Notes under the pieces: model-generated | Seen by the model: only the letters and a program-made list of their open reading frames with translations | Database searches by the model: none | Told to the model about the DNA's origin: nothing | Assembly (NCBI RefSeq): GCF_037204085.1 | Contig: NZ_JBBCBW010000005.1 | Coordinates: forward strand, 62,001 to 126,000 | DNA: 64,000 nucleotides | Reading direction: 5' to 3' | Origin: Variovorax sp037204085 | GTDB taxonomy: Bacteria > Pseudomonadota > Gammaproteobacteria > Burkholderiales > Burkholderiaceae_C | Program-made: the position numbers and the translations under genes | Part shown: in pieces, positions 1 through 7,808 of the stretch | How the letters are laid out: each line of letters opens with the position of its first letter | How positions within the stretch are numbered: the stretch's first letter is position 1

Positions 1-99
1 GATTTTTGCCAGGTGGTCTCGTCGCCCGCCGAACTCGAAGCCGTGCTCGATGCACGCATGAAGGAACTCTCTCTCGCATGGAACACATCGTCTTCCTGA
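1..99 (+). CDS. C-terminal end of an H4MPT-cluster gene (clipped by window)
   Basis: An open frame enters at base 1 and ends at TGA 97-99, giving the last 32 residues of a protein, ending in LSLAWNTSSS. It overlaps the next gene by 22 bases, which fits the tight coupling seen throughout this cluster. The fragment is too short to assign from sequence. In related methylotroph clusters a flavoprotein (dihydromethanopterin reductase DmrB/archaeal flavoprotein type) often sits next to the DHPS-like gene that follows, so that is one guess, resting on context only. Confidence 0.5.
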   Translation, partial: DFCQVVSSPAELEAVLDARMKELSLAWNTSSS

Positions 100-1553
100 C
101 CGGGCGCCTCGCCCAAGCCAGCCTCTCGCGGGTGCTGGCCGGCATAGAGGCGGCACCGTTCACATGGGAAGTGCGGGAGATCGGGTTGCAGGTGGCCGCG
201 TTGATGACGGCCGACATGATCCGCCGCCGCGTTGCGGCACCGGTGGTTACCGAGGCTGAAGGCGAGGGCGCCGCACCGCGCCGCGCCGACCGCATCATGG
301 TGCCGGGCCGCTGCCGCGGCGACGTCGAGGCCTTGAGCCAGTACTTCGGCGTTCCGGTGGAGCGCGGGCCGCAAGAGCTGAAGGATTTGCCGCGCCATTT
401 CAACCGCAGCGCGCGCGCCATCGACCTGAACGAGTACGAGGTCGCGATCTTTGCCGAGATCGTCGATGCACCGCGGCTCACCGTGGCGCAAATCGTCGAG
501 CGAGCCCGGCAGCTTGCGGCCGATGGGGCCAACGTCATCGACCTGGGCTGCCTGCCCGAAACGCGCTTCGACCACCTGGCAGAAAGCGTGCAGGCGCTCA
601 AGGCCGCGGGCTTTCAAGTGAGCGTCGATTCAAGCGATCCGCAAGAGCTGCTGCTCGGCGGCAAGGCCGGCGCCGACTACCTGCTGAGCCTGACGCTCGA
701 CAGCCTGTGGATTGCCGACGAAGTGGCCGCAACGCCGGTGCTGATACCGCGCGTGCCGGCCGATGAAGAATCGCTGTACGAAGCGGTGGCGCAAATGCAG
801 CAGCGTGGCCGCGCATTCCTCGCCGATTCGATTCTCGACCCGATACCCTTCGGACTGACCGCCTCCATCGTGCGCTACCACCGGTTGCGCGAGCGTTTTC
901 CGGATGCGCCGATCATGCTTGGCGTCGGCAACGTCACCGAGCTTACCGAGGCCGACACCAGCGGCATCAACGCGGTGCTGTTCGGCATTGCCGCCGAGCT
1001 GAACGTGGCGGCGGTGCTGACCACGCAAGTGAGCCAGCATGCGCGCCGCGCGGTGAGCGAGGCCGACTGGGCGCGCCGCATCATGCATGCGGCGGCCCGC
1101 AATGCCACGCTGCCCAAGGGCATGAGCGATGCGCTGATGACGGTGCATGCCAAGCATCCGTTCCCCGATACGCCGGAAGAAATCGGCGAGATCGCCTCGC
1201 AGGTGCGCGACCCCAACTTTCGGGTGCAGATATCGCCGCTGGGCCTGCACGTGTACAACCGCGACGGCTTGCGGCTGGGGCAGGGCGCCTTCGAGCTCTG
1301 GCCGCAGCTCAAGCTGCAGGACGATGCCGACCATGCCTTCTACATGGGCGTGGAGCTTGCGCGCGCCGAGATCGCATGGCAGCTTGGCAAACGCTATGTG
1401 CAAGACCAGCCGCTCGACTGGGGCTGCGCCGCGCCGCGGCCTGCCGAAGACCTTGCGCGCTGGTGCGCACCGGGCACCACGATGAAGACATCGAAGAACA
1501 ACGCGCAAGAGCCCGGAGCCGTGAGTACGGCCGCCGCGCCATCACCCACATGA
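78..1553 (+). CDS. DHPS-like DUF6513 protein of the H4MPT pathway
   Basis: A 491-residue protein. The N-terminal part, opening MEHIVFLTGRLAQASL, matches the DUF6513 region, and the middle (roughly residues 150-360) is a dihydropteroate-synthase-like TIM barrel with DGANVIDLGC and VSVDSSD strand-end motifs. Proteins of this family occur in methanogens and H4MPT-using methylotrophs and are linked genetically to (methano)pterin assembly; the exact reaction is not established. ATG 78 was preferred to an in-frame ATG at 6 because family members begin near the IVFLTGRLA segment and because it overlaps the upstream gene in the usual way. Its stop overlaps the next start (ATGA). Confidence 0.85.
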   Translation: MEHIVFLTGRLAQASLSRVLAGIEAAPFTWEVREIGLQVAALMTADMIRRRVAAPVVTEAEGEGAAPRRADRIMVPGRCRGDVEALSQYFGVPVERGPQELKDLPRHFNRSARAIDLNEYEVAIFAEIVDAPRLTVAQIVERARQLAADGANVIDLGCLPETRFDHLAESVQALKAAGFQVSVDSSDPQELLLGGKAGADYLLSLTLDSLWIADEVAATPVLIPRVPADEESLYEAVAQMQQRGRAFLADSILDPIPFGLTASIVRYHRLRERFPDAPIMLGVGNVTELTEADTSGINAVLFGIAAELNVAAVLTTQVSQHARRAVSEADWARRIMHAAARNATLPKGMSDALMTVHAKHPFPDTPEEIGEIASQVRDPNFRVQISPLGLHVYNRDGLRLGQGAFELWPQLKLQDDADHAFYMGVELARAEIAWQLGKRYVQDQPLDWGCAAPRPAEDLARWCAPGTTMKTSKNNAQEPGAVSTAAAPSPT

Positions 1554-2131
1554 ACGACCAGATCTTCGAAGCCGTGGTCACCACCGTTGCGCCCGGCGGC
1601 AAGCCGCACGTGGCGCCAATGGGCATCCGCTACCGCGAAGACGGCATCCTGCTGATGCCGTTCAAGCCCTCGACCACGCACGACAACATCGTGGCCACTG
1701 GTCATGCGGTGCTCAACATCGTGTGCGACACCCGCGTGTTTGCGGGCTGCGTCACTGGCCGCAAGCTGTGGCCCACGCTGCCCGCCGAACGCATTGAAGG
1801 CGTACGGCTTGCCGCGGCACTGCGCCACGTAGAGCTTGAACTGGCCGAGCAGCGCGACGACGTGCAGCGGCCGGTGCTGCGCATGGTGGCGGTGCACGAG
1901 GCCACCCATGCGCCCTTCGTCGGCTTCAACCGGGCACAGGCCGCGGTGATCGAAGGCGCCGTGTTGGTCAGCCGCCTGCACATGCTGCCCCCCGAGAAAG
2001 TGGAAACCGAAATGACCTACCTACAGATTGCCATCGACAAGACCGCCGGCCCCGAAGAGCATGAGGCCTGGGAGTGGCTGCGCACCGCCGTCGCGCAGCA
2101 CCGCAACGGCACACCGGAGCGCGCATCGTGA
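1550..2131 (+). CDS. DUF447 family flavin-reductase-like protein
   Basis: A 193-residue protein starting at the ATG of an ATGA overlap with the DHPS-like gene. It resembles the DUF447 family, a split-barrel FMN-binding fold found almost only in organisms that make tetrahydromethanopterin or methylofuran. The N-terminal half carries the typical KPHVAPMGI and MPFKPSTTHDNI segments, and the C-terminal half is helical. No catalytic residue can be named. The family is thought to act in C1-cofactor synthesis because of its co-occurrence; the substrate is unknown. It is translationally coupled to mfnB downstream (GTGA overlap). Confidence 0.82.
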   Translation: MNDQIFEAVVTTVAPGGKPHVAPMGIRYREDGILLMPFKPSTTHDNIVATGHAVLNIVCDTRVFAGCVTGRKLWPTLPAERIEGVRLAAALRHVELELAEQRDDVQRPVLRMVAVHEATHAPFVGFNRAQAAVIEGAVLVSRLHMLPPEKVETEMTYLQIAIDKTAGPEEHEAWEWLRTAVAQHRNGTPERAS

Positions 2132-2829
2132 CCCGCATGCTGGTGAGCGTGCGCAGCGTGGATGAAGCCTTGATTGCCGCGCGCGGCGGCGCCGACTTCA
2201 TCGACCTGAAGGAACCGAGCGACGGCGCACTGGGCGGCTTACCCGTGGCGACCATCGGCGCCATCGTGAGTGCATTGCGTGCGCACGGCATCGGCCTGCC
2301 CGTGAGTGCGACGATCGGCGACTTGCCCATGCATGCGCTGGGCGGCATCCTCGCTCAAGTCGATGCGGTCGGTGCTTGCGGTGTCGACTACGTGAAAGTC
2401 GGCATCGAGCGCGGGACCGAGGCCTTTGCGGTGCTCGACGCGCTCTCCGCCTGCGACTGGCCGGTGGTGCCGGTCTTCGTTGCAGACCATGGCATCGACG
2501 CGGCGCTGGTCGCGCATGCATGCACGCTCGGGTTTCCGGCGCTCATGGCCGACACTGCCGACAAGCTGGCCGGCAGCTTGTTCGATGCCTTGCCGACGGC
2601 GGACCTGCGCGCCTTTGCCGCCCGTGTGCGCGCCTCGGGCCGGCTCGTCGGCCTGGCGGGCGCGCTGCGCATGGCGCACGTTCCCTTGCTGCAATCCCTG
2701 GCGCCTGACTTCGCGGGCTTTCGCAGTGCTGTTTGTGTTGCCGATCGCAAGACGGCGCTGTGCCCGGAGCGGCTTGCAGCCTTGGCCGCATCGTTGCACG
2801 GCGAGGCTGTGGAGCCTGCAGCGGCCTGA
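2128..2829 (+). CDS. mfnB: (5-formylfuran-3-yl)methyl phosphate synthase (MfnB)
   Basis: A 233-residue DUF556/MfnB protein. The enzyme joins two triose phosphates into the furan precursor of methanofuran/methylofuran, using a Schiff-base lysine in a TIM barrel. Visible active-site residues are Asp26 and Lys28 in DLKEP and Lys90 in VDYVKVG. They correspond to the Asp25, Lys27 and Lys85 described for the Methanocaldococcus enzyme (alignment by eye). The start is GTG 2128, overlapping the DUF447 stop; ATG 2137 is the alternative. It ends 38 bases from the converging mfnE-like gene, so the two furan-building steps are encoded tail to tail. Confidence 0.88.
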   Translation: MTRMLVSVRSVDEALIAARGGADFIDLKEPSDGALGGLPVATIGAIVSALRAHGIGLPVSATIGDLPMHALGGILAQVDAVGACGVDYVKVGIERGTEAFAVLDALSACDWPVVPVFVADHGIDAALVAHACTLGFPALMADTADKLAGSLFDALPTADLRAFAARVRASGRLVGLAGALRMAHVPLLQSLAPDFAGFRSAVCVADRKTALCPERLAALAASLHGEAVEPAAA

Positions 2830-2867
2830 GTACCAGGCGTGGGCGGCCGTGCCCGCGGCCTGCAGCT

Positions 2868-3467
2868 TCAGCGCGGAACGAAGGTGGCTTCTCCCAGCAG
2901 CAGCGCCCGCATGGTCTCCAGCTGATTCTTGTGAAGCAACGTGATCGGAAAGGCCGCATCGCCAGAGCGGTCGGCAAACTGCTGGTCCACCACGCCGGCG
3001 TCGCCAAGCTCGCCCAGCGTCATCTGCGGATCGATGGCGCAAGACTTGACCAGCACCAGTTGCTCGGCATTGAGATGCTTTGCCAGGTCGAGCGCAATCG
3101 TGTCCGAAGTGGCCTCCCAGCCGGTGCGCGAATCAGGCTTGTCGCGCCGCAGTTCAAGTGGCAGCCACAGCGCGGTTTTTCCGCGCCTCAGCAGGTCGGG
3201 GATCTCGGTCTTGCGTGTTGCGAGCTGCAGTGCCGGGTTCAGCGCATGCAGCTGATACGCCGTCTGCGCCATGGCCAGCACCGCCATGTTGTGGGCGGCC
3301 AGGTCGTTGAACTGCCAATGCGCCTGCACGCGCCGCACTTCGTCCGCAAAGGTGCCGCCGCCGCAGACCACCGTCACGCGGCCGCCGCCGATCTGCGTGA
3401 GCAGATCGAGCCACTGCGGCAGCACCGGGTCCGAGCAAAGGCTGCCGCCGATCTTGACGACCCACAT
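2868..3467 (-). CDS. amino-acid-kinase-fold enzyme, MfnE-like
   Basis: A 199-residue protein of the amino-acid kinase superfamily, with the N-terminal VVKIGGSL nucleotide-binding strand (Lys5) and a VCGGGTFADEVR loop near residues 34-45. Short members of this family next to mfnF are [5-(aminomethyl)furan-3-yl]methyl phosphate kinases (MfnE) in archaea, giving the diphosphate that MfnF uses. Here it directly follows the mfnF-like gene with an ATGA overlap and faces mfnB, so a role in methylofuran synthesis is likely. The exact substrate is inferred. Confidence 0.78.
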   Translation of the reverse strand: MWVVKIGGSLCSDPVLPQWLDLLTQIGGGRVTVVCGGGTFADEVRRVQAHWQFNDLAAHNMAVLAMAQTAYQLHALNPALQLATRKTEIPDLLRRGKTALWLPLELRRDKPDSRTGWEATSDTIALDLAKHLNAEQLVLVKSCAIDPQMTLGELGDAGVVDQQFADRSGDAAFPITLLHKNQLETMRALLLGEATFVPR

Positions 3468-4558
3468 CAGTCGTGCTCCCTTTCGAAAAGCGCCGCCACC
3501 GCCACGCTGGGTGCGCACACCTGCGCCCAGGCGGTCGTGCCTGGGGTTGCATGGCGGGCCACGTTGGCGACGTCGCCGCCATAAGAAGCAAAGCGGTGCG
3601 GTGCGGAAGCGGCTGTTGCCACTGCCGCCGCAAGGTCCGGTACCAGGAACGCACCGCAGCCCGCACTCACGATCACGGCCTCGCGCGAAAGCGCATGCGC
3701 CGCCAGCACGCGGCGCAGCTGCGAACCGATGGCCTCGACTTGCGCGGCGCGCCATGCACGCGCAAGCTCCAGCCATTCTTCCGCGGAGGCATCGCGCTCG
3801 TCCAGGCCCACCATGCGCGCAAGCCGCTGGCGCGTGGCAGGCAGGCTCTTGGCCGCGTTGTCGGCGCTCGGGTACAGGTCGTGCGCGGGGTCGAGCTCGC
3901 CGCACAGCCTGTAGACGTCGGCCGTGGTGGCGAAGAACTCGTTCATCACGTGGCTTGCCCGGCCGCGCCATTCGATGCGTTGCGTGAGCGCGCACACCGG
4001 CGTGCGCACCACGCCGTGGTAGGCGAGCTCTCCGCTCACCAGGCGCTCGGCATCGGTGCGGCTGGCGGCCAGCACGCGCTCGTTGCCGAAGGCGATCAGG
4101 TCGGTGGTGGTGCTGCCGATGTCGACCAGCACGCCTTGCGGAAACACCAGCGCGGCATGCCGCGCGGTGGCAAGCCAGTTGGCCGAGGCAATGTGCTCCC
4201 AATGCCGCGTGACCTGTGCGGGGGCGCACCAGCCAGCGTCTCCGGCAAAGAAATGCAAGGCACCCGGCCGCGAGGGAAGCGCGGCCGCCAGCGCAGCCGC
4301 AATGCCCCGCACGCCGGCTTCACGGTCGGGGAACAGGTCGACCATTTCACCCGTCATGGTCACCGCATGTTGTGCCGCATCGAAAGCCGGCCAGCGCGTT
4401 CGCGCGGCCTGCAGCGCGCGCGCCAGATGGTCGAGGCCCTGCCATAGCGGGCAGCCCCATTGCGCCACGTCGACCACCTCGCCGCTTTGCAGCAGGCAGG
4501 CCTTCACGTGCGCGCCGCCGATGTCCCACCCGATGGTGGTGCGTTCAGGCGTCGGCAC
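3467..4558 (-). CDS. H4MPT-linked C1 pathway protein, MfnF-like (hydantoinase/ASKHA fold)
   Basis: A 363-residue protein with two actin-like ATPase signatures: GWDIGGAHVK near residues 10-19 and VDIGSTTTDL in the middle, plus a late SAGCGAFLVPDL segment. This is the family annotated as H4MPT-linked C1 transfer pathway protein. Its archaeal member MfnF condenses the furan diphosphate with glutamyl-tyramine in methanofuran synthesis. GTG 4558 was chosen because it precedes the conserved domain by only a few residues and overlaps the upstream ATP-grasp gene by 14 bases. The stop overlaps the MfnE-like start. Confidence 0.82.
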   Translation of the reverse strand: MPTPERTTIGWDIGGAHVKACLLQSGEVVDVAQWGCPLWQGLDHLARALQAARTRWPAFDAAQHAVTMTGEMVDLFPDREAGVRGIAAALAAALPSRPGALHFFAGDAGWCAPAQVTRHWEHIASANWLATARHAALVFPQGVLVDIGSTTTDLIAFGNERVLAASRTDAERLVSGELAYHGVVRTPVCALTQRIEWRGRASHVMNEFFATTADVYRLCGELDPAHDLYPSADNAAKSLPATRQRLARMVGLDERDASAEEWLELARAWRAAQVEAIGSQLRRVLAAHALSREAVIVSAGCGAFLVPDLAAAVATAASAPHRFASYGGDVANVARHATPGTTAWAQVCAPSVAVAALFEREHD

Positions 4559-5531
4559 GTGCAAGTTCCCGTTCGGCGAGTTGGCCGCGCCCGCGGTCCG
4601 CCAGCAGTTCGGCCGCCAGGTTGCGGCCCAGCGTGGCCGAGAGGCCGACATAGGCGCAGGTGACGCGCGGGTTCACCTCGATCACCACCGGCCCGTGCCG
4701 CGGATGCCACACCAGGTCGATGCCCGCGAATCCGAGCAGCCCTGGGATGGCGCGCGCGACCTGCGTGGCCAGTGCGGCCAGCGGTGGCCAGCGCGGGTCG
4801 CTGCGGTCCACCGCATCGACGCTCACACCGTCGAACGACAGGCTTCCGTGCGAGTCGATCGAAATGCACTGGCGGTTGATGCTCAGCATTTCGGCATTCT
4901 GCTCCGTGCACAGCAGCGAGAGGCTCAGGGCCTCGCCTTCGATCCAGGGCTCCAGCGTCAAGGTGGCGCCGGCCTGTGTGCGCCGGGCCTGGTCTTCGAG
5001 CGCGTTGGCGTGGCGCGTGTGCACATGGGTGGCCACGCCGCCGGCGCCGTCGTCGGGCTTGACCACCCAGCGCTGTATCTCGGGCGCATCGGCAAAGGCC
5101 AGGGGCGTCGGTACGCCGTGGGACGCCAGGTGCGCGAGGGTGGCTTTCTTGCCCGCCGTCAGTTCGATGGCGCCGGCGCTGCAGCCGAGCCAGCGCGCAT
5201 TGCCGACCGTGCGTTGGAACCTTGCCAGCAGCCCGTCCGTCTCGGGCGCGACCAGCCACACCACATCGTGCAGCACGCTTTGGCGCGCCACGAAGTCGAA
5301 GGCCGATTCGTTGGCGAGCGGCCGAAGCGGCACCGCTCCGGCGGGCAGGGTGTTCCCCGGTTCGCAGACCGCGGCCGAGACCGAACAATCGGCCACGCGC
5401 ATCAAGTCGGCCACCATGGCGTCGCGCATCGAAAGGCCGAGCGGCAGCAGCTCGTCGGCGGCCGCATCGTCGCCGTAGTCGCTCCAGCCGCCGCCACTGA
5501 GATACTCGTAGACAAATACGCGTGTCGTCAT
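4545..5531 (-). CDS. ATP-grasp ligase, MfnD-like
   Basis: A 328-residue ATP-grasp protein. It starts MTTRVFVYEYLSGGG, a hallmark of this family, has a nucleotide-binding lysine segment (RWVVKPDDGAGG) near the middle and the metal-binding IEVNPRVTCAY near the end. ATP-grasp proteins in this neighbourhood are tyramine-glutamate ligases (MfnD) in methanogens and cofactor-tail ligases in methylotrophs. It is the first gene of a three-gene minus-strand operon (mfnD-, mfnF- and mfnE-like). The precise amino acid attached cannot be told from sequence. Only 41 bases separate its ATG from the divergent HisA-like gene. Confidence 0.8.
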   Translation of the reverse strand: MTTRVFVYEYLSGGGWSDYGDDAAADELLPLGLSMRDAMVADLMRVADCSVSAAVCEPGNTLPAGAVPLRPLANESAFDFVARQSVLHDVVWLVAPETDGLLARFQRTVGNARWLGCSAGAIELTAGKKATLAHLASHGVPTPLAFADAPEIQRWVVKPDDGAGGVATHVHTRHANALEDQARRTQAGATLTLEPWIEGEALSLSLLCTEQNAEMLSINRQCISIDSHGSLSFDGVSVDAVDRSDPRWPPLAALATQVARAIPGLLGFAGIDLVWHPRHGPVVIEVNPRVTCAYVGLSATLGRNLAAELLADRGRGQLAERELARADA

Positions 5532-5572
5532 TTCATCATCCACTTTCCGGGTACGTTTCCCATCACTTGCCA

Positions 5573-6310
5573 ATGACTTCCGAACTCAACCTGATCCCCG
5601 TCGTCGACTTGCTGCAGGGCCAGGTGGTGAGGGCGGTGCGCGGCGATCGCAAGTCGTACCGGCCGATCGTCTCGGCGCTGTGCGCCAGCAGCGATCCGGT
5701 GACGGTGGCGCGCATCCTGTGCGAGCACTGCGCGGCGCGTCAGCTCTACGTGGCCGACCTCGATGCCTTGCAGGGTGGAGCGGCGCAGATCGCCGTGCTG
5801 GCCGATGTGCTGGAGGCATTGCCCCACGTCGAGCTTTGGCTCGACGTGGGCCTGGCGGACGCCGCGGCCGGCGATGCGCTGCGCAGTCAGCTCGCGCCTT
5901 TTGCGTCGCGCATCGTGCTCGTGTTCGGCAGCGAATCGCTGCGTTCGCGCGAGGCCCTCGAGCGCTGCTTCGAGAACGCGAACGGCGAGGCTGAAGCGGG
6001 CGCCCCCGGCGCCGCGCTGTCGCTCGACCGCCGCGACGGCCGGCGGCTCGATCAGGCTGGCTGCTGGGATGCCGTGGACCTGTGGCCTCGGCGGCTGATC
6101 GTGATGACGCTCGAACGCGTCGGCTCCGGTGCCGGCCCCGACCTGGACACCTTGCAAGAAGTGCGGCGCCTGGCGCCGGGCGCCATGGTCATCGGCGCCG
6201 GCGGAATCCGCAGCCCCGAAGACCTGGCGCTTGCGAGTGCCGCCGGCGCCGACGCCTGGCTGGTTGCCAGCGCGTTGCACGACCTGCAGTTGCCGCGGGT
6301 GCACCGCTGA
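5573..6310 (+). CDS. HisA/HisF-related TIM-barrel protein (methylotroph Orf7 type)
   Basis: A 245-residue TIM barrel related to HisA/HisF, beginning LIPVVDLLQGQVVRAVRG and ending with the phosphate-binding MVIGAGGIRSPEDL. It belongs to the HisA-related group found with H4MPT genes in methylotrophs and methanogens (called Orf7 in Methylobacterium) and is not a histidine enzyme in this setting. The start at 5573 was taken because the fold begins six residues later; an ATG upstream at 5522 would run into the divergent gene's start region. Function in cofactor synthesis is inferred from context. Confidence 0.78.
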   Translation: MTSELNLIPVVDLLQGQVVRAVRGDRKSYRPIVSALCASSDPVTVARILCEHCAARQLYVADLDALQGGAAQIAVLADVLEALPHVELWLDVGLADAAAGDALRSQLAPFASRIVLVFGSESLRSREALERCFENANGEAEAGAPGAALSLDRRDGRRLDQAGCWDAVDLWPRRLIVMTLERVGSGAGPDLDTLQEVRRLAPGAMVIGAGGIRSPEDLALASAAGADAWLVASALHDLQLPRVHR

Positions 6311-6534
6311 TCCGGCGGGTCCGGCGCAACGAGGGTGGGTGAGGCATGCCATCAACCCGCCGCACACACGAACCGTGCCATCCCGGGAGGGGCTTGCAAG
6401 TACTGCCGATGGCCTCTGCCGGCACGCAATGACCGCCAAAATCGCAACACTGTGTCTCAAACGCGTGTGTCATGAGGGCCTTCTTGTAGCTGTCCGGCCA
6501 AGACGCCGCTAGGCGGGCCCGCCCGGGCGGTGAA

Positions 6535-6549
6535 TGGCACATGGCTTGC
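6535..6549 (+). promoter_or_regulatory. sigma-54-like -24/-12 element ahead of fhcB
   Basis: TGGCAC, five bases, then TTGC fits the -24/-12 consensus with the correct ten-base spacing between GG and GC. It lies 15 bases before the preferred fhcB ATG at 6564, so a transcript from it would have almost no leader. The surrounding 6311-6563 region otherwise shows only short inverted repeats and no clear sigma-70 promoter. The match could be chance. Confidence 0.3.
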
Positions 6550-6563
6550 GTGGTCGCCAGCCC

Positions 6564-7808
6564 ATGAGCGAACTCGACCCCGCCGCCGCGCAGCCCGGCC
6601 ACCCTCCGTGGACCTGCCCGTTCTGCCCCCTGCTGTGCGATACCTTCGGCGTTGAGGCTGGCCCGCCCGGCACGCCGCTGAAGCTTGTCGGCAGCGACTG
6701 CCCGAGGGCCAGCGCCGCACTGGCCGAGTTCGACGGTGCCCCCGTCGCGTCGCAGCCACAGGTCGATGGCAGCGACTGCGACTTCGACACGGCCGTTGCT
6801 GCCGCTGCCTCCGTGCTCGCAGCCAGCCATCAACCCCTGTTCGGCGGCCTTGGAACCGATGTGGCGGGTGCCCGCGCGCTGTACGCGCTGGCCTGCGAAA
6901 CCGGCGCCATCTGCGATGCCGCGCAGGGCCGGGCGATGATGCACGGCCTGCGTGCGCTGCAAGACCGCGGCGGCTTCACCACCACGTTGGCGGAAGCAAG
7001 AACGCGCGCCGAGCTGATCGTCTGCATGACGGGCGACCCGAAGGCGCGATATCCGGAGTTCTTCCGCCGATGCGGCGTAGGCGAGCGGGACGACGTGCAG
7101 ACCGAAATGCTGCCCATGGCAGGCGACATGTTCGATACCGTGGGCCTGCTCGCAGCCTTGGTGGCGGAGCGCATCTCCGCCGACGACGCGCGCGTGCCGC
7201 CGGAGCTTGCGGCCTTGTCGGTGCGGTTGCGGGCGGCGCGCTACTCGGTGCTGGTGTACGAGCCGGGCCGGCTGCCGGCACAGGGCGCGTTGATTGTCGA
7301 AGCCATCCAGCGCATCGTCGCCACGCTCAACCGCAGCACGCGCGCGGCGTCGCTCTCGCTGGGCGGTGGCGACGGTGCCGCCACGGTCAACCAGGTGTTC
7401 ACCTGGCTTTCGGGCCTGCCGCTGCGTTCGCGTGCCGGGCCGCTCGGCCTGGAGCATGAGCCGCTGTGCTTCGATGCCGGCCGCCTGCTGGCGGACGACG
7501 CGGTCGACGCATTGCTGTGGGTGTCGAGCTACGGCCCCGAGCCCGCACCGCCCTTGGCCGACATGCCGCGCATCGTGCTCGGGCACCCGGGCATGCGGCC
7601 GCAGGGTGGGGGGGCGAGTGCGCGCAAGCAGGTGTTCATCCCCGTCTCGACACCCGGCATCGGTTGCAGCGGCCATTTGTTCCGCACCGACGGCTCGGTG
7701 CTGTTGCCCCTGCGGCCGTTGTACGAAGACGGACTGCCCAGCGTCGACGACGTCGTCAGGCGCCTGACGCAGTCCGTGAAAGCGCTGAAGCGGGAGAGGG
7801 CGCAATGA
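6564..7808 (+). CDS. fhcB: formyltransferase/hydrolase complex subunit B
   Basis: A 414-residue homologue of formylmethanofuran dehydrogenase subunit B. In methylotrophs FhcABCD is a formyltransferase/hydrolase that moves formyl from H4MPT to methylofuran and releases formate, without redox chemistry. The N-terminal CPFCPLLC (Cys18, 21, 25) plus Cys46 recall the Fe-S motif of the archaeal enzyme. In contrast, the region before LQDRGG, where archaeal FmdB/FwdB has the metal-binding Cys-His-Gly-Pro loop, reads AAQGRAMMHG, so the Mo/W ligand appears lost (alignment by eye). ATG 6564 is preferred; ATG 6534 is in frame and possible. It is first in fhcBADC and overlaps fhcA (ATGA). Confidence 0.88.
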   Translation: MSELDPAAAQPGHPPWTCPFCPLLCDTFGVEAGPPGTPLKLVGSDCPRASAALAEFDGAPVASQPQVDGSDCDFDTAVAAAASVLAASHQPLFGGLGTDVAGARALYALACETGAICDAAQGRAMMHGLRALQDRGGFTTTLAEARTRAELIVCMTGDPKARYPEFFRRCGVGERDDVQTEMLPMAGDMFDTVGLLAALVAERISADDARVPPELAALSVRLRAARYSVLVYEPGRLPAQGALIVEAIQRIVATLNRSTRAASLSLGGGDGAATVNQVFTWLSGLPLRSRAGPLGLEHEPLCFDAGRLLADDAVDALLWVSSYGPEPAPPLADMPRIVLGHPGMRPQGGGASARKQVFIPVSTPGIGCSGHLFRTDGSVLLPLRPLYEDGLPSVDDVVRRLTQSVKALKRERAQ

